Shown: positions 52,563 to 62,886 of the stretch, piece by piece
Position numbering within the stretch: the first letter of the stretch is position 1
How the letters are laid out: each line of letters opens with the position of its first letter
Position numbers and translations under genes: made by a program
Assembly: GCA_951640165.1 (NCBI GenBank)
Contig: OX621266.1
Location: 3,224,001-3,288,000 of the forward strand
Length of the DNA: 64,000 bases
From: Pseudoips prasinana
Taxonomy: Eukaryota; Arthropoda; Insecta; Lepidoptera; Nolidae
Direction: 5' to 3'
The notes under the pieces: model-generated
Database searches by the model: none
What the model saw: only the letters and a program-made list of their open reading frames with translations
What the model was told of the DNA's origin: nothing

Positions 52563-53206
52563 GGTTTGCTCCATCCAAAAATGCAGAACAACACTGGCTA
52601 AAAGACACGCACTTTTTCTTAAAAATTCACTATATAACAAAGCCAAAAAACACCTCAACATATATCCGTTAACCAAATGGAATGTAAAAAAGAAAATTTT
52701 CAACTGGTTACACACATTAAACTACGATGCCACAGAAATTCTTCTGAATAGTTAAAAAGCTTATGTTTATATTTCCTTCTCATCTCGATGTTTTATTAAT
52801 AATTATCTTAATTCTCGCTTTCTCAATTTCCTTATGCGGACTAACATAGTGCTCGAACATCCACACACGTTATTTCTCACGCTTGCATTTCCACCACTCA
52901 CTACACTTTCACATTACACTTTACATTGCACACACCCTAGATTTAATTATTTTTTGTAAACTTCTCCAGTCGTAGTCAGAACGAAGAACCACTGATGTCT
53001 CAAAATACAGGTTTTACCTAGTTTGAGAGTCAGAGGCCACTCAAGTCTGCTACTCGTACAATCATAGCCAAGTTTTATAATCATTTTAACGTTGATCTAA
53101 AGAACGAACGCATCAGCTTAGCTGCCTATTGTATTATATTACCACTATGATTGTTATTAAGTTTTAATTTTTCTGTAATTTGTAACTGTTTTTGATTTTT
53201 TTTTGA
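52563..53206 (+). mobile_element. 5'-truncated LINE inserted in LINE C ORF1
   Basis: A plus-strand fragment starts near 52563 with the last ~60 codons of an RT ORF (AKKHLNIYPLTKWNVKKKIF then a WLHTLNYDATE-like end, stop near 52753) and a 3' UTR to about 53206, where the tail is T-rich with a GATTTTTTTTTGAT pattern. TTTGAT is present at both junctions. Removing the insert restores the ORF1 frame of LINE C. Confidence 0.72.
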
Positions 53207-53963
53207 TTGAAGACCGAGGGCGGGCATTGCTGGCATTGAGTTTGGCTATACAGGTAGAATGTAGTATATCGCTATCCGTAAGTTCGGACCCGACTACAGT
53301 ACCCAACTGCTTGACAATAGTGTATAAGTTTTCTTTAGAATTTTCAGGGAGACATTGTATTTCTAAGTTGTTCGAACGTGCGTGTTGCTCCAGATAATTC
53401 ATTCTGCTGTTCAGCTCTGATACTGTATGTTTCAATTGATTATTCTCATCTGTTAGATTTTTTATACAGGTTCTAGCCTTAACATGTTCAGACTGAAGTT
53501 GTTCGAATTCTTTAGTATGAAATGTGAAAGATGTTTTAAGTTCTTCTACATCAGTTTTTATTGGTTCTAGCTCCTTATTGATTGTGCTAACTATCATGTT
53601 ATTTAACTGCTGAAGTAAAGTGGCGAACTCCGCCTTAATAACATCCTGAACGATTGAACGCACGTCCTCTCCAGTAACAGGAATAGATTCAGGCGGTGAG
53701 TTTAGCGCCAGTTGCTTATTTTTGTTACCTCGCGTGGTGGAGATATTGCGTGTAGGTGTACAGTCCTTCATTGCAGTTTTTGAGGCTAAGACCATACATC
53801 CCGGGCACTTCCATTGGCAAAAAACATCTGAATCATTGGGGATTTCCGGAATAGACAAACACAGAAAATGATAGGTCTTATTACATCGAATGCAACTGAT
53901 AAACGTACTTTCTTCTAATTCTTTGTTATCACAACATCCCCATGATAGTGTAGTAGATGTCAT
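53207..53963 (-). pseudogene. LINE C ORF1, N-terminal part with PHD finger
   Basis: Starts at an ATG at 53963. Residues ~10-60 form a PHD-type zinc finger (C-C ... CIRCNKTYHFLC ... WKCPGC). Residues ~110-200 are a coiled coil (LQSEHVKARTCIKNLTDENN and flanks). The start of an FP-like domain follows (NNLEIQCLPENSKENL). PHD-bearing ORF1 proteins occur in some CR1-group LINEs and may read chromatin. The native frame is broken at about 53207 by the insert. Confidence 0.8.
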
Positions 53964-53986
53964 GTCGGTGAAGTTTAGAATAAATA

Positions 53987-54640
53987 TTTTTGAGTTCTTT
54001 GGTATAAAGCCTAATTTTCTACTACAAATTATAGTTTTTTAGTGATATCTAATTAGTTTTCTACTGTACCCTAATCTGTTTATTTACTTACCTGTTAGCT
54101 TTTCTCAAGATGCATCCAACGACACCAAACACACGGTGATCGCACCAGTATTTCATAAGATATTTGCAAGTTTAGAATTTTCATCACCCGAACCGAGGTT
54201 ACGAGGCGGGTAGTTTTTGCCCATACATTACGTATATCTCTATCCACAAACATACGATTCTAATAATTCTTTTTGTGTCTATCGTTTAATATTAGCCCCA
54301 CTATATATGAAGTAACTTCGTTATCATTATAATACACATATATATTTCTAAAATCGACTCTAAACAATAGTTTTCGTGTATTTTGTACTGAAAACATAGT
54401 TTTTGGTCAATTACTTATTATTTTTACATAGTGTATATAGCTTTTATAATTGTAATATCAAAAACTTAAGGAAACGCATCCGCCAACACCCTATTTGCGG
54501 TTGTAAGACACATGATCTTTGAGTTCTTTGGTATAAAGCCTAATTTTCTACTACAAATTATAGTTTTTTAGTGATATCTAATTAGTTTTCTACTGTACCC
54601 TAATCTGTTTATTTACTTGTAATGTAATGTAAAAATAATA
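53987..54640 (+). repeat. Tandem ~529-bp repeat, left array
   Basis: GAGTTCTTTGGTATAAAGCC occurs at 53992 and again at 54521, a 529-base period. The first unit is complete and the second breaks off near 54625, where GTAATGTAATG joins sequence in the opposite orientation. The unit has no ORF. Fragments of it are at 19992, 39314 and 62565. Confidence 0.9.
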
Positions 54641-54644
54641 AGTA

Positions 54645-54988
54645 TGACGGCGTTTACGTCAAAACGTCAGGTTGACATGACTGTCAATGTCAACCTAGCG
54701 AAGCGTCATTGTCGATGGTGGTGTGGGCGGCCATCTTGAAGTCACTTTTGAACGAGACGGCGCCCGCGCACCACGCTTGTGACGAATCGCTGAGAATCCT
54801 CGCCATCACGATATTTCACGATTTCATTTGATTGATTTTACATTGTAGTAATCACTAAACATCTAATTAAATCGTGATTCTTGTGAATTACGTTGATTGT
54901 AATTTGAAGTTATTTATTTCTGTTCCGCCCATAAAATTATGAGAGGATGAGTTGTGGTGAAGAGCCTCCAAGCCGTCCTGCCTCCACA
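54645..54988 (+). repeat. 5' LTR of the non-autonomous element
   Basis: 344 bases, TG...CA ends. It contains the ATG of the gag frame (54947), so gag translation would begin inside the LTR. Confidence 0.9.
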
Positions 54989-55870
54989 TCAGAAGTGGGA
55001 TCAAGAACCGAAGATAAGCCACATGGTGAAGAAATTTTTCGAAAAATGTTTGAGCTAGAAAATAGCCGGATGTTGAGTCTGATGGAAGCGATTAAAAATC
55101 AAGTGAGCGCCCACAATATAAAGCTACCCATATTCGACCCCAAACTAACACAAACGCACATGCTTGGCATACTGTTGATCTTTGTTTCGGTGAAAATCAT
55201 TCATAATAGCTATGGTGCGCTGAAAAGCACGGCGTCGCAGTGGCTATCACAAATATCGTTCCTTGAGATGCGGTGGTTGCAGATTTGAGTTATTTACTCC
55301 ACGGAATGATGGTGTTGAAACACCTGCGTCTGACCTCATTAACCTGCAAAATAGCAAACGCAAGGAAAACGAATATCTGTGTGTGACCATACATAAAACC
55401 TCAAAATGGACAAATATGAGCGAAGACTGCATTGCTGTCCACTGCACTGTCACATTCGTCAAAATTCCAGCCTTCAATACGGAGATTATTAAGAGAAAGA
55501 AGCTGCAGCGAGAATTGAAACCGTCTACTTTTTAGAAAAGGAATGCGCCTCAAGTATCTGAATATAATTGTGTAGACGCAAAACTGTATCGTTCTTAATG
55601 TGGTTTTATAGTGTTTTTAAATTGTTTTTTTAAAGTGTTTTCAGTGCGACAAGCTAGGACATGGTGCATGTGAGTGTCGTCCGAAAAAGAGAAGGTCAAA
55701 AACGCCGGCAGCGACCTGGTCTTCTGCGACCAGAAACCAGACATCGCTGCTGTTTACGCTGTGGCCATTTAGCTTCGAAGTGCAACCGTGGTAATAAACA
55801 ACGCGATCACAAGAGATGCCCGTTAACGTCTACGTCGTTAACACACCAGAGAGGACATTTTGGTGAGTAG
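54947..55870 (+). pseudogene. Decayed Ty3/gypsy-type gag
   Basis: The frame from 54947 runs 113 codons: an N-terminus with HNIKLPIFDP, then STASQWLSQISF, both recognisable from insect gypsy gag, though a central piece is missing. Frameshifts then carry the similarity into another frame (55263-55535). A zinc-knuckle region with Cys/His residues remains in different frames at 55640-55800 (CDKLGHGACEC-like). It cannot make a full gag. Confidence 0.7.
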
Positions 55871-56108
55871 TTCCATGTTTATACGTTTCTAGAGCTGATT
55901 GCTCACTTATGACTCATGAGCTGATTGCTCACTAGCTACAGACGGCTTATAAATTTCGAGCAAAACTGTTTAATAATGTTGTTAATTATTCTTGTAGCTT
56001 ACAAATTTCAACACAGATCGAGATCGATAATGTTTCGTTGTTTTTCATGGACAACCCAATCGTCGTTTACGTTATGATATCATGATTTAACGCTATACTT
56101 AAATAATC

Positions 56109-56400
56109 GTCCGAGTCGGTTGCCTCGAGAGGGCTGACTTGTCATGGATGATCGCTTGCTATATCCGAGACGAATTGTGTCGTCCAAGTTAGTTGCCTCG
56201 AGAGGGCTGACTTGTCATGGATGATATCTTGCTATTTCCGAGACGAATTGTGTCGTCCGAGTCGGTTCCCTCGGGAGGGCTGACTTGTTCTGGATGCTTG
56301 CCTGCTAAGTGTAAGACGAATTGTGTCGTCCGGGTCACATCCTTGTTAGGATTGGCTTGTCTAGATGTTTACAAGAACGAAAATGTGCTGTCTGGGCTAA
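56109..56400 (+). repeat. 73-bp tandem repeat inside the LTR element
   Basis: Units start at 56109, 56182, 56255 and 56328, exactly 73 bases apart, with GTCCGAGTCGGTTGCCTC at the start and GACGAATTGTGTC at the end. A fifth diverged unit begins near 56390. Confidence 0.9.
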
Positions 56401-56638
56401 ATTCTAGCCAGTTATGATATCTAATGCGTTTCTCGACTGGTCTTACTGAAGTGTAGTCCGAGTCACACCTCACGGTTGACTAAGCGGTACACTTGCCTGG
56501 TTAGTCAAAGTTATTAAATGTTTTTAGTGTTTGTATACTGATGAAAATTATTAAGTCAGGATGAGCGAACGGACTATGTAGTTATCTTAGTTTGTTTCAG
56601 ATAAATCGCCCGTGGACGGTCGTATGTCAGTCCGGCCG

Positions 56639-56982
56639 TGACGGCGTTTACGTCAAAACGTCAGGTTGACATGACTGTCAATGTCAACCTAGCGAAGCGT
56701 CATTGTCGATGGTGGTGTGGGCGGCCATCTTGAAGTCACTTTTGAACGAGACGGCGCCCGCGCACCACGCTTGTGACGAATCGCTGAGAATCCTCGCCAT
56801 CACGATATTTCACGATTTCATTTGATTGATTTTACATTGTAGTAATCACTAAACATCTAATTAAATCGTGATTCTTGTGAATTACGTTGATTGTAATTTG
56901 AAGTTATTTATTTCTGTTCCGCCCATAAAATTATGAGAGGATGAGTTGTGGTGAAGAGCCTCCAAGCCGTCCTGCCTCCACA
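56639..56982 (+). repeat. 3' LTR of the non-autonomous element
   Basis: Same 344 bases as the 5' LTR, no difference seen. No good polypurine tract precedes it. Confidence 0.9.
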
Positions 56983-57649
56983 AGTAATTGACCAAAAACT
57001 ATGTTTTCAGTACAAAATACACAAAAACTATTGTTTAGAGTCGATTTTAGAAATATATATGTGTATTATTATGAAAACGAAGTTTTTTTATATATAGGGG
57101 GGCTAATATTAAACGATAGACATAAAAAGAATGATTGGAATCGTATGTTTGTGGATAGAGATATACGTAATGTATGGGCAAAAACTACCCGCCTCGTAAC
57201 CTCGGTTCGGGTGATGAAAATTCTAAACTTGCGAATATCTTATGAAATACTGGTGCGATCACCGTGTGTGCGGTGTCGGTGGATGCGTCTCGACAAGAGC
57301 TAACAGGTAAGTAAATAAACAGAGTAGGGTACAGTAGAAAACTAATTAGATATCACTAAAAACTATAATTTGTAGTAGAAAATTAGGCTTTATACCAAAG
57401 AACTCAAAGATCATGTGTCTTACAACCGCAAATAGGCTGTTGACGGATGCGTTTCCTTGAGTTTTTGATATTACAATTATAAAAGTTATATACACTATGT
57501 AAAAATAATAAGTAATTGAACAAAAACTATGTTTTCAGTACAAAATACACGAAAACTATTGTTTAGAGTCGATTTTAGAAATATATATGTGTATTATAAT
57601 GAAAACGAAGTTACTTTATATATAGGGGGGCTAATATTACACAATAGAC
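56983..57649 (-). repeat. Tandem ~528-bp repeat, right array
   Basis: TTTTCAGTACAAAATACAC occurs at 57004 and 57532, a 528-base period. Orientation is opposite to the left array. One full unit and ~120 bases of the next are present before a Ty3/gypsy LTR begins at 57650. The unit includes ACAGGTAAGTAAATAAACAG, a donor-like sequence. Confidence 0.9.
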
Positions 57650-58422
57650 TGTCACGTTGCACACAAAAAGTAGGCGCCTGACCAAATTAAATAGTAACAG
57701 CTGCCGCCAGTTTTTAAATTCTATTAGAAATCCCTAAGTGGTACGATTAGATTATAACTCCATTCACTCTAATTAGCTCCTTGTTCGATCGTTCATGAGC
57801 GATGATTTGCGAATCGTATTCATTACGGAGGTCACCGTGAGATTGTTGGTTACTAATTCTGCTAAGATTTTTATTACAACTATTAAGTGCTCACGTACTG
57901 AATACGTGAAGATAATTACTTGTATTGTGTATTGTTCCCGCTGGGGTGAGTTATATATTTTATTTGTCTAAGTAGTTGTCAGTTGTTCTCTCTTAAGTAC
58001 ACGTATAGAAGTGTTATATTTTGTGTTGGGGCTGCTTAGCATATGAAGGGTATTAGAAGGGTTACTGTGCTAGACTAGGGCTATTTGCTGTCATCGTAAG
58101 CTTCCCTAAAACCAGTGTTGGTTACGTTCCAGGAACCCCCCTACTACTGATTTATTTTGTGGGTTGGCTGACACTTGAGTCCGCTGTGAGTGTGAAACCT
58201 GCGAAATACCAGAAGAGAAGGCATTATCTCCAGAAGACCACCCATTCAAGACAACACTCTGTCAGGCCAGTTCCCTCTAAATACCGACTTCTACCTACTT
58301 TATATTATTATAATCGAGTGCGTTGGGAAGTCGACAGAACAATAAATTATAATTTATATCAGATTGTTCTCATTAATTCGAACCCTCTATCATTCTTTCT
58401 GTAACCTGCTACCAGGTTACAG
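57650..58422 (+). repeat. 5' LTR of Ty3/gypsy element
   Basis: Starts TGTCACG and ends GGTTACA. It is followed after one base by TGGCGCCCACGG, a standard primer-binding site for insect gypsy elements. 773 bp. Its matching 3' LTR is missing from the window. Confidence 0.85.
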
Positions 58423-58936
58423 TGGCGCCCACGGTCTTGGTCTTACTTCCAATCGCTTCGATTATATTTTTGATTTGCAGCTTACAACTATATAATAATT
58501 ATTGTGAACGAGGAGGTGTTTTTTCACATCAGCGAACTGGTACGTTTTATATTATTCTAATACTTTCTACTACACGTATGTTAATTGTTACGTAATTTTT
58601 TTAAGTAAATACTTTGCTTACCTGCTCTGTGATGTGTAGGCGAGTATAATTTTAGTTGTTAATTAGTACCTAAATAATAAGTAAATTGTTAAATGTAAGT
58701 TAAACACGTAACAGTTCGCATTAGACCTAAAATCAACATTACTGCTAATTTTCGTCGGAATCGTAAGTACCTAATAATTGTTTTGTTTACTTATTTTAGA
58801 ATATTGTTGTGATTATTACACCAAATCGTAGTTAGGAGTAAGAAATCTTGTAAAGAACAGACTGATAGTATTTGGATGCGGTATATTGTTCTACCTTGTA
58901 CCTAGCTAATTTTGTTGTTTCTTTAGTAATCATAAG

Positions 58937-60340
58937 ATGGAATCTCACCCCATAAAATATTATCTGCTTAATAAGAATGAACTGACGTACGAGGTGCTAA
59001 TTAGAGGTGGAGAACCGGCTTCTAGTGTGATATCTTTGCGTAAGCAGATACCTAAAATAATAACATTAATACCGGACGATGACCTCTTTGAATCAGGACT
59101 CGAACCTACTATTGACTGTGAAGGAATTTTAAATTCTTTAACTGAGCTGACTACGCGTATTAGTTCCATGTCGCTGAAATATGAGCATGACTTATTTCAG
59201 CGCACTACCGCTTTGCATAATCACATTTACCATCGGTTACGACGTGTTGATAGGTCTGATACAGCATTTTTTACTAAAATTAACAATTTAATGAAAGAGT
59301 TTGAGCAGCTTTCTGCCAAACTATCAACAATAAAGAAACCCGACTCTGCTCAAACTGCCACATCCGTGCGTACCAACTGTGCACAGTCGTCTTCTTCACT
59401 CGACGGCGCATCTGTCTTATCAGTGCAGTGCAATCACTCGTATACAAAGGAATTGTGTCCGGTTAAATACGACGGCACGGGCTGCGTGCGCGCGTTCATA
59501 CAGCGCATACACGAGTATAGGACCACTAGGAACCTACCCCCAGAAAGATTATTAATGTGCGCTTCGGAGATATTTACTGGTAATGCACTTCATTGGTTCC
59601 GTATTGTGCGGGATACCGTTACTACTTGGGATGCACTGATTAAACAATTAAAAGTAGACTTCAGTCCTGTTGACTTCGATTATAAACTTATGTCTGAAAT
59701 CCGTAGTAGGACACAGGGAGAATCTGAGAGTATCATTATTTACTTAGCCATAATGTCTGAACTTTTTTCCCGATTATCTGCTGACATCACGGAGAAGGAA
59801 AAATTAAATATTATAATGCATAATATACGGCCATGTTATATGAGTGTTTTGGCATCCTGCATCATTGAGGTGGACTCAATTGCAACACTTCGTGCCTTGT
59901 GTCTCAATTATGAAAAAAATCAATGTCTTTCTTCTCAGTTCCACGAACCTTCCAAGCCATCTCATAATACTTTAGCTCCTGATATAGCTTACGTAAAGGC
60001 TGAATCGAAGCCTACTTTTTCTAGAAGTAATTATAATAACTTTAAAAACAATTATAACATACCTAATAATAATAATTATATTTATAACAAACATTATAAA
60101 TATGGTTCGAGCGGACCAATAGATGCAATTAATTCTCAACCTAGTTCCTCTACAGTTAGGTACGTTTTTTGCCCGCGCTGTCGCACTAATGAGCATTCGC
60201 TAAGACAGTGTAAGCAGGACCGTTATCCGGTTTGTTTTAAATGTGGGCTCAAAAATGTTATATACCCGGACTGCCCTAAGTGTCAATCAGGTCCTGGTCA
60301 AAAAACTAGTTGGCGAAGGTTGTTGCACTTCATCTTTTGA
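58937..60340 (+). CDS. Ty3/gypsy gag
   Basis: A 467-residue protein from an ATG ~515 bases after the PBS. Residues ~190-330 match the retrotransposon gag core (CPVKYDGTG; ASEIFTGNALHWFR; WDALIKQLKVDF). Near the C-terminus are two zinc-knuckle-like motifs (CPRCRTNEHSLRQC; CFKCGLKN). An Asn/Tyr-rich linker precedes them. It overlaps the pol frame by ~97 bases. It would form virus-like particles in the cytoplasm. Intact. Confidence 0.88.
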   Translation: MESHPIKYYLLNKNELTYEVLIRGGEPASSVISLRKQIPKIITLIPDDDLFESGLEPTIDCEGILNSLTELTTRISSMSLKYEHDLFQRTTALHNHIYHRLRRVDRSDTAFFTKINNLMKEFEQLSAKLSTIKKPDSAQTATSVRTNCAQSSSSLDGASVLSVQCNHSYTKELCPVKYDGTGCVRAFIQRIHEYRTTRNLPPERLLMCASEIFTGNALHWFRIVRDTVTTWDALIKQLKVDFSPVDFDYKLMSEIRSRTQGESESIIIYLAIMSELFSRLSADITEKEKLNIIMHNIRPCYMSVLASCIIEVDSIATLRALCLNYEKNQCLSSQFHEPSKPSHNTLAPDIAYVKAESKPTFSRSNYNNFKNNYNIPNNNNYIYNKHYKYGSSGPIDAINSQPSSSTVRYVFCPRCRTNEHSLRQCKQDRYPVCFKCGLKNVIYPDCPKCQSGPGQKTSWRRLLHFIF

Positions 60341-61820
60341 TAAAAATTCTACCAACTTTGATATAAAAGATTGGCGTAATTGGCTGACTACTATTAACAT
60401 TTATTTTTCTACGTGTTCTATTGCAACAATCTTCGACAAAAAACCTGATTCTGATATTAGACCTTATGTTACAATTAATGTAGGAGATCTGTCACTCTAC
60501 GGCCTATTAGATTCGGGTTCTGCAGTGACTATATTGGGAAATAATTCACATTTAAGTTTACTTTCCTCCTCGGGTTTGTCAGTGAATAGTTGTGATCCCT
60601 TGCAGTCATTTGTTTCAGCTGGTGGTCACAAATTATCGACCACGGGTTATATCAATCTACCTATAACTTTTGAAAAACAGTGCCACATCTTAAGGGCATA
60701 TATTGTGCCAACAGTTACTTCTTCACTCATATTAGGAGTAGACTTCTGGAAAAAGTTTCAACTACTACCAAAATTTTGCGGGTCGATCTCACTGGGTTCG
60801 TATAAAGAACAGTCCATTTTATCCATTACTCAAACAGCTACTTTTTTGCATTCTTACAATGAATTGGACGAGATTGAGAGAGAGTCGGCAAATAATATAA
60901 TTGCTAGATTTGAATGTATATCTTCAGAAAAGGTAGGTCTAGGCCGCACGCATCTTGTCGAACACAGAATTGATACTGGCAATTCGCCGCCCATCCGTCA
61001 ACGTTATTATAGATTGCCGCCTGCAAAGCCACGTATCATCATTGAGGAATTGGATGATATGCTTAAGCTTGGCGTGGTAGAACCTTGTGAGAGTCCATGG
61101 TCTTCACCTATACTACTCACTCCTAAAAAAGATGGCAAACTGAGGTTCTGTTTAGATAGCCGTAAATTAAATATGGTTACACGTAAAGATGCTTACAAGT
61201 TACCATATGTCTCTGAAATACTGGACAATCTCAGAGATGCTAGATATTTGAGCAGCATCGATCTATCAAAGGCATTTTGGCAGACTCCGATCGCAGAAGT
61301 TGACCGCGATAAGACTGCTTTCTATGTTCCAACCCGTGGTACCTTCCGGTTTGTTACGATGCCTTTTGGATTAGTCAATGCTCCAGCTACGCAGCAAAGA
61401 TTGGTTGATCAAATGTTTAGTGGACCGGATTTTGAAAACTCAGTTTTTGTATTCCTAGATGACATTATTTTAATTTCACCTAACTATCAAAGTCACATCA
61501 CCTTGCTAACAAAAGTATACGAGAAATTGAAGTCTGCTAATCTAACAATTAACTTTGAAAAATCCATGTTTTTTCGTAATGAACTGAAATATTTAGGCTA
61601 CATAGTAAACTCTAAAGGCCTACATGTAGACCCTAGCAAGGTTGAGGCAATTATGAATTTTCCTACACCAACGAACAAGAAAGAAGTAAAAAGATTTCTT
61701 GGTACTGCTTCATGGTACCGAAGGTTCGTTCCTAATTTTAGTTCCATCGCTGGCCCACTTAACATATTAACATCCACTAGTAAAAAAAGCTGCCTCCTTC
61801 ACTTGGTCCAAAGAAGCTAA
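60243..61820 (+). CDS. Ty3/gypsy pol: protease and reverse transcriptase
   Basis: The frame is +1 relative to gag and overlaps its end, so expression needs a +1 shift unless the offset is a mutation. The aspartyl protease motif LLDSGSAVTILG is near residues 88-99. RT blocks: SPILLTPKKDGKLRFCLD, SSIDLSKAFWQ, MPFGLVNAPA and FLDDIILIS (FxDD active site). The frame ends early at 61820 because of a length change in an A7 run (61782-61788). RNase H continues in the next frame. No start codon of its own is needed if made as a fusion. Confidence 0.85.
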   Translation: MGSKMLYTRTALSVNQVLVKKLVGEGCCTSSFDKNSTNFDIKDWRNWLTTINIYFSTCSIATIFDKKPDSDIRPYVTINVGDLSLYGLLDSGSAVTILGNNSHLSLLSSSGLSVNSCDPLQSFVSAGGHKLSTTGYINLPITFEKQCHILRAYIVPTVTSSLILGVDFWKKFQLLPKFCGSISLGSYKEQSILSITQTATFLHSYNELDEIERESANNIIARFECISSEKVGLGRTHLVEHRIDTGNSPPIRQRYYRLPPAKPRIIIEELDDMLKLGVVEPCESPWSSPILLTPKKDGKLRFCLDSRKLNMVTRKDAYKLPYVSEILDNLRDARYLSSIDLSKAFWQTPIAEVDRDKTAFYVPTRGTFRFVTMPFGLVNAPATQQRLVDQMFSGPDFENSVFVFLDDIILISPNYQSHITLLTKVYEKLKSANLTINFEKSMFFRNELKYLGYIVNSKGLHVDPSKVEAIMNFPTPTNKKEVKRFLGTASWYRRFVPNFSSIAGPLNILTSTSKKSCLLHLVQRS

Positions 61821-62583
61821 CGATGCATTTATTAAATTAAAAGATTGTCTAATTTCCGCTCCAATTTTATCTTGCCCAGATTATAATAAGCCATTTGAAG
61901 TCCACACAGATGCGAGTGATTATGGTATAGGTGCCCTTCTCACTCAAACAGTTGATGGTGTGGAGCTTCCTATTGCTTATATGAGCAAATCTCTATCTGC
62001 ACAAGAACGCAACTATAGCATTACTGAACGGGAAGCTTTGGCTGTTCTGGCAGCAATAGAACATTGGCGTTGTTACCTTGACAACGGGCTAAAGTTTACA
62101 GCTTACACTGATCACTCAGCATTGAAGTGGTTCCTTAATCTTAGCAACCCTACTGGTCGACTGGCTCGGTGGGGAGTGCGCTTGTCAGCATTTAACTTTG
62201 ACGTGAAACATCGTCGTGGTGCTGACAATATTATTCCCGATGCACTTTCTCGAGCATGTCCTATTTCTGCCATTGATAGTGATTTAACTGCTTCGCAAAC
62301 TACTGATCCGTGGTTCTTAAATATATATAATGGGTGTCAAACTTCTGCTGCTTCCTTTCCTAATTATTTTATAAAAGATGGAAAACTTTACCGGCTTATG
62401 AAGGCCACATGTTCCTTGCGTAAAGAATTCGAGTGGAAAGAAGTTATACCTGCTGAATTACGAACGAATATAATTGCGGAGAATCATTCGGAACCCACTG
62501 CTGGACATTTTGGAGTCTTTAAAACATACAAACGAGTAGCTTTACGGTATTACTGGCCGGGTATGAGGTTACGAGGCGGGTAG
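61785..62583 (+). pseudogene. Ty3/gypsy pol continuation: RNase H and integrase start
   Basis: After the A-run the third frame carries RNase H (EVHTDASDYGIGALL; ITEREALAVLAAI; YTDHSALKWF; DALSR) and the beginning of integrase (HSEPTAGHFGVFKTYKR; YYWPGM). At about 62564 similarity stops abruptly and the ~528-bp repeat begins. The integrase core, chromodomain region and 3' LTR are lost, so the element cannot integrate. Confidence 0.88.
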
Positions 62584-62699
62584 TTTTTGCCCATACATTA
62601 CGTATATCTCTATCCACAAACATACGATTCCAATCATTATTTTTGTGTTTATCGTTTAATATTAGCCCCCCTATATATAAAGTAACTTCGTTTTCATTA
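62565..62699 (+). repeat. Fragment of the ~528-bp repeat
   Basis: Matches 54202-54338, from AGGTTACGAGGCGGGTAG to TTCGTTTTCATTA. It joins the broken integrase on its left and an LTR on its right. Confidence 0.88.
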
Positions 62700-62807
62700 T
62701 GATAAATACGGGAATAGACAAGTGAAACGATTGCTTGCTAATTACGCACTGACGTTTATTTGTCATCTCGCTTAGTGGTGCGTAGGCACACGCACACATA
62801 TATAACA
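62700..62807 (-). repeat. Short 3' LTR of a mag-like Ty3/gypsy element
   Basis: Minus-strand LTR starting TGTTATATATG and ending TTTATCA, only ~108 bp. It is preceded by a purine-rich AAGGGGAGGA polypurine tract (reverse complement at about 62809-62818). Such short LTRs are known from the Bombyx mag lineage; assignment to that lineage is inferred. Confidence 0.7.
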
Positions 62808-62886
62808 ATTCCTCCCCTTAGCTTAAAAATACAAATTAACCAACTATGGTACGGAACCCTACGGCTATTCTATACATAAATAGTCT

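Larger units (their letters stand above)
49312..53985 (-). mobile_element. LINE C (PHD-finger ORF1), disabled
   Basis: Minus-strand element with ORF1 (53963 down to 52228, interrupted), ORF2 (52198 down to ~49320) and a short poly(A)-like tail (T-run at 49312-49320). Its tail meets the tail of LINE A with about 24 bases between. At its 5' side it abuts the tandem ~528-bp repeat. Confidence 0.8.
54645..56982 (+). mobile_element. Non-autonomous LTR retrotransposon
   Basis: Two 344-bp direct repeats (54645-54988 and 56639-56982) begin TGACGG and end CCACA. By eye they are identical. AGTA flanks both ends (54641-54644, 56983-56986). The insertion site is inside the ~528-bp repeat, whose unbroken form appears at 57498-57520. 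The interior has only decayed gag and a 73-bp tandem repeat, with no pol. Directly after the first LTR, TCAGAAGTGGGAT matches the complement of a tRNA-Leu 3' region, a possible primer site (inference). Confidence 0.92.

Noticed and set aside
55263..55535. Separate small gene in the LTR element interior
   Set aside because: It is the frameshifted continuation of the decayed gag rather than an independent gene.
58159..58404. 81-codon frame with basic composition
   Set aside because: Lies entirely inside the gypsy 5' LTR; no motif.
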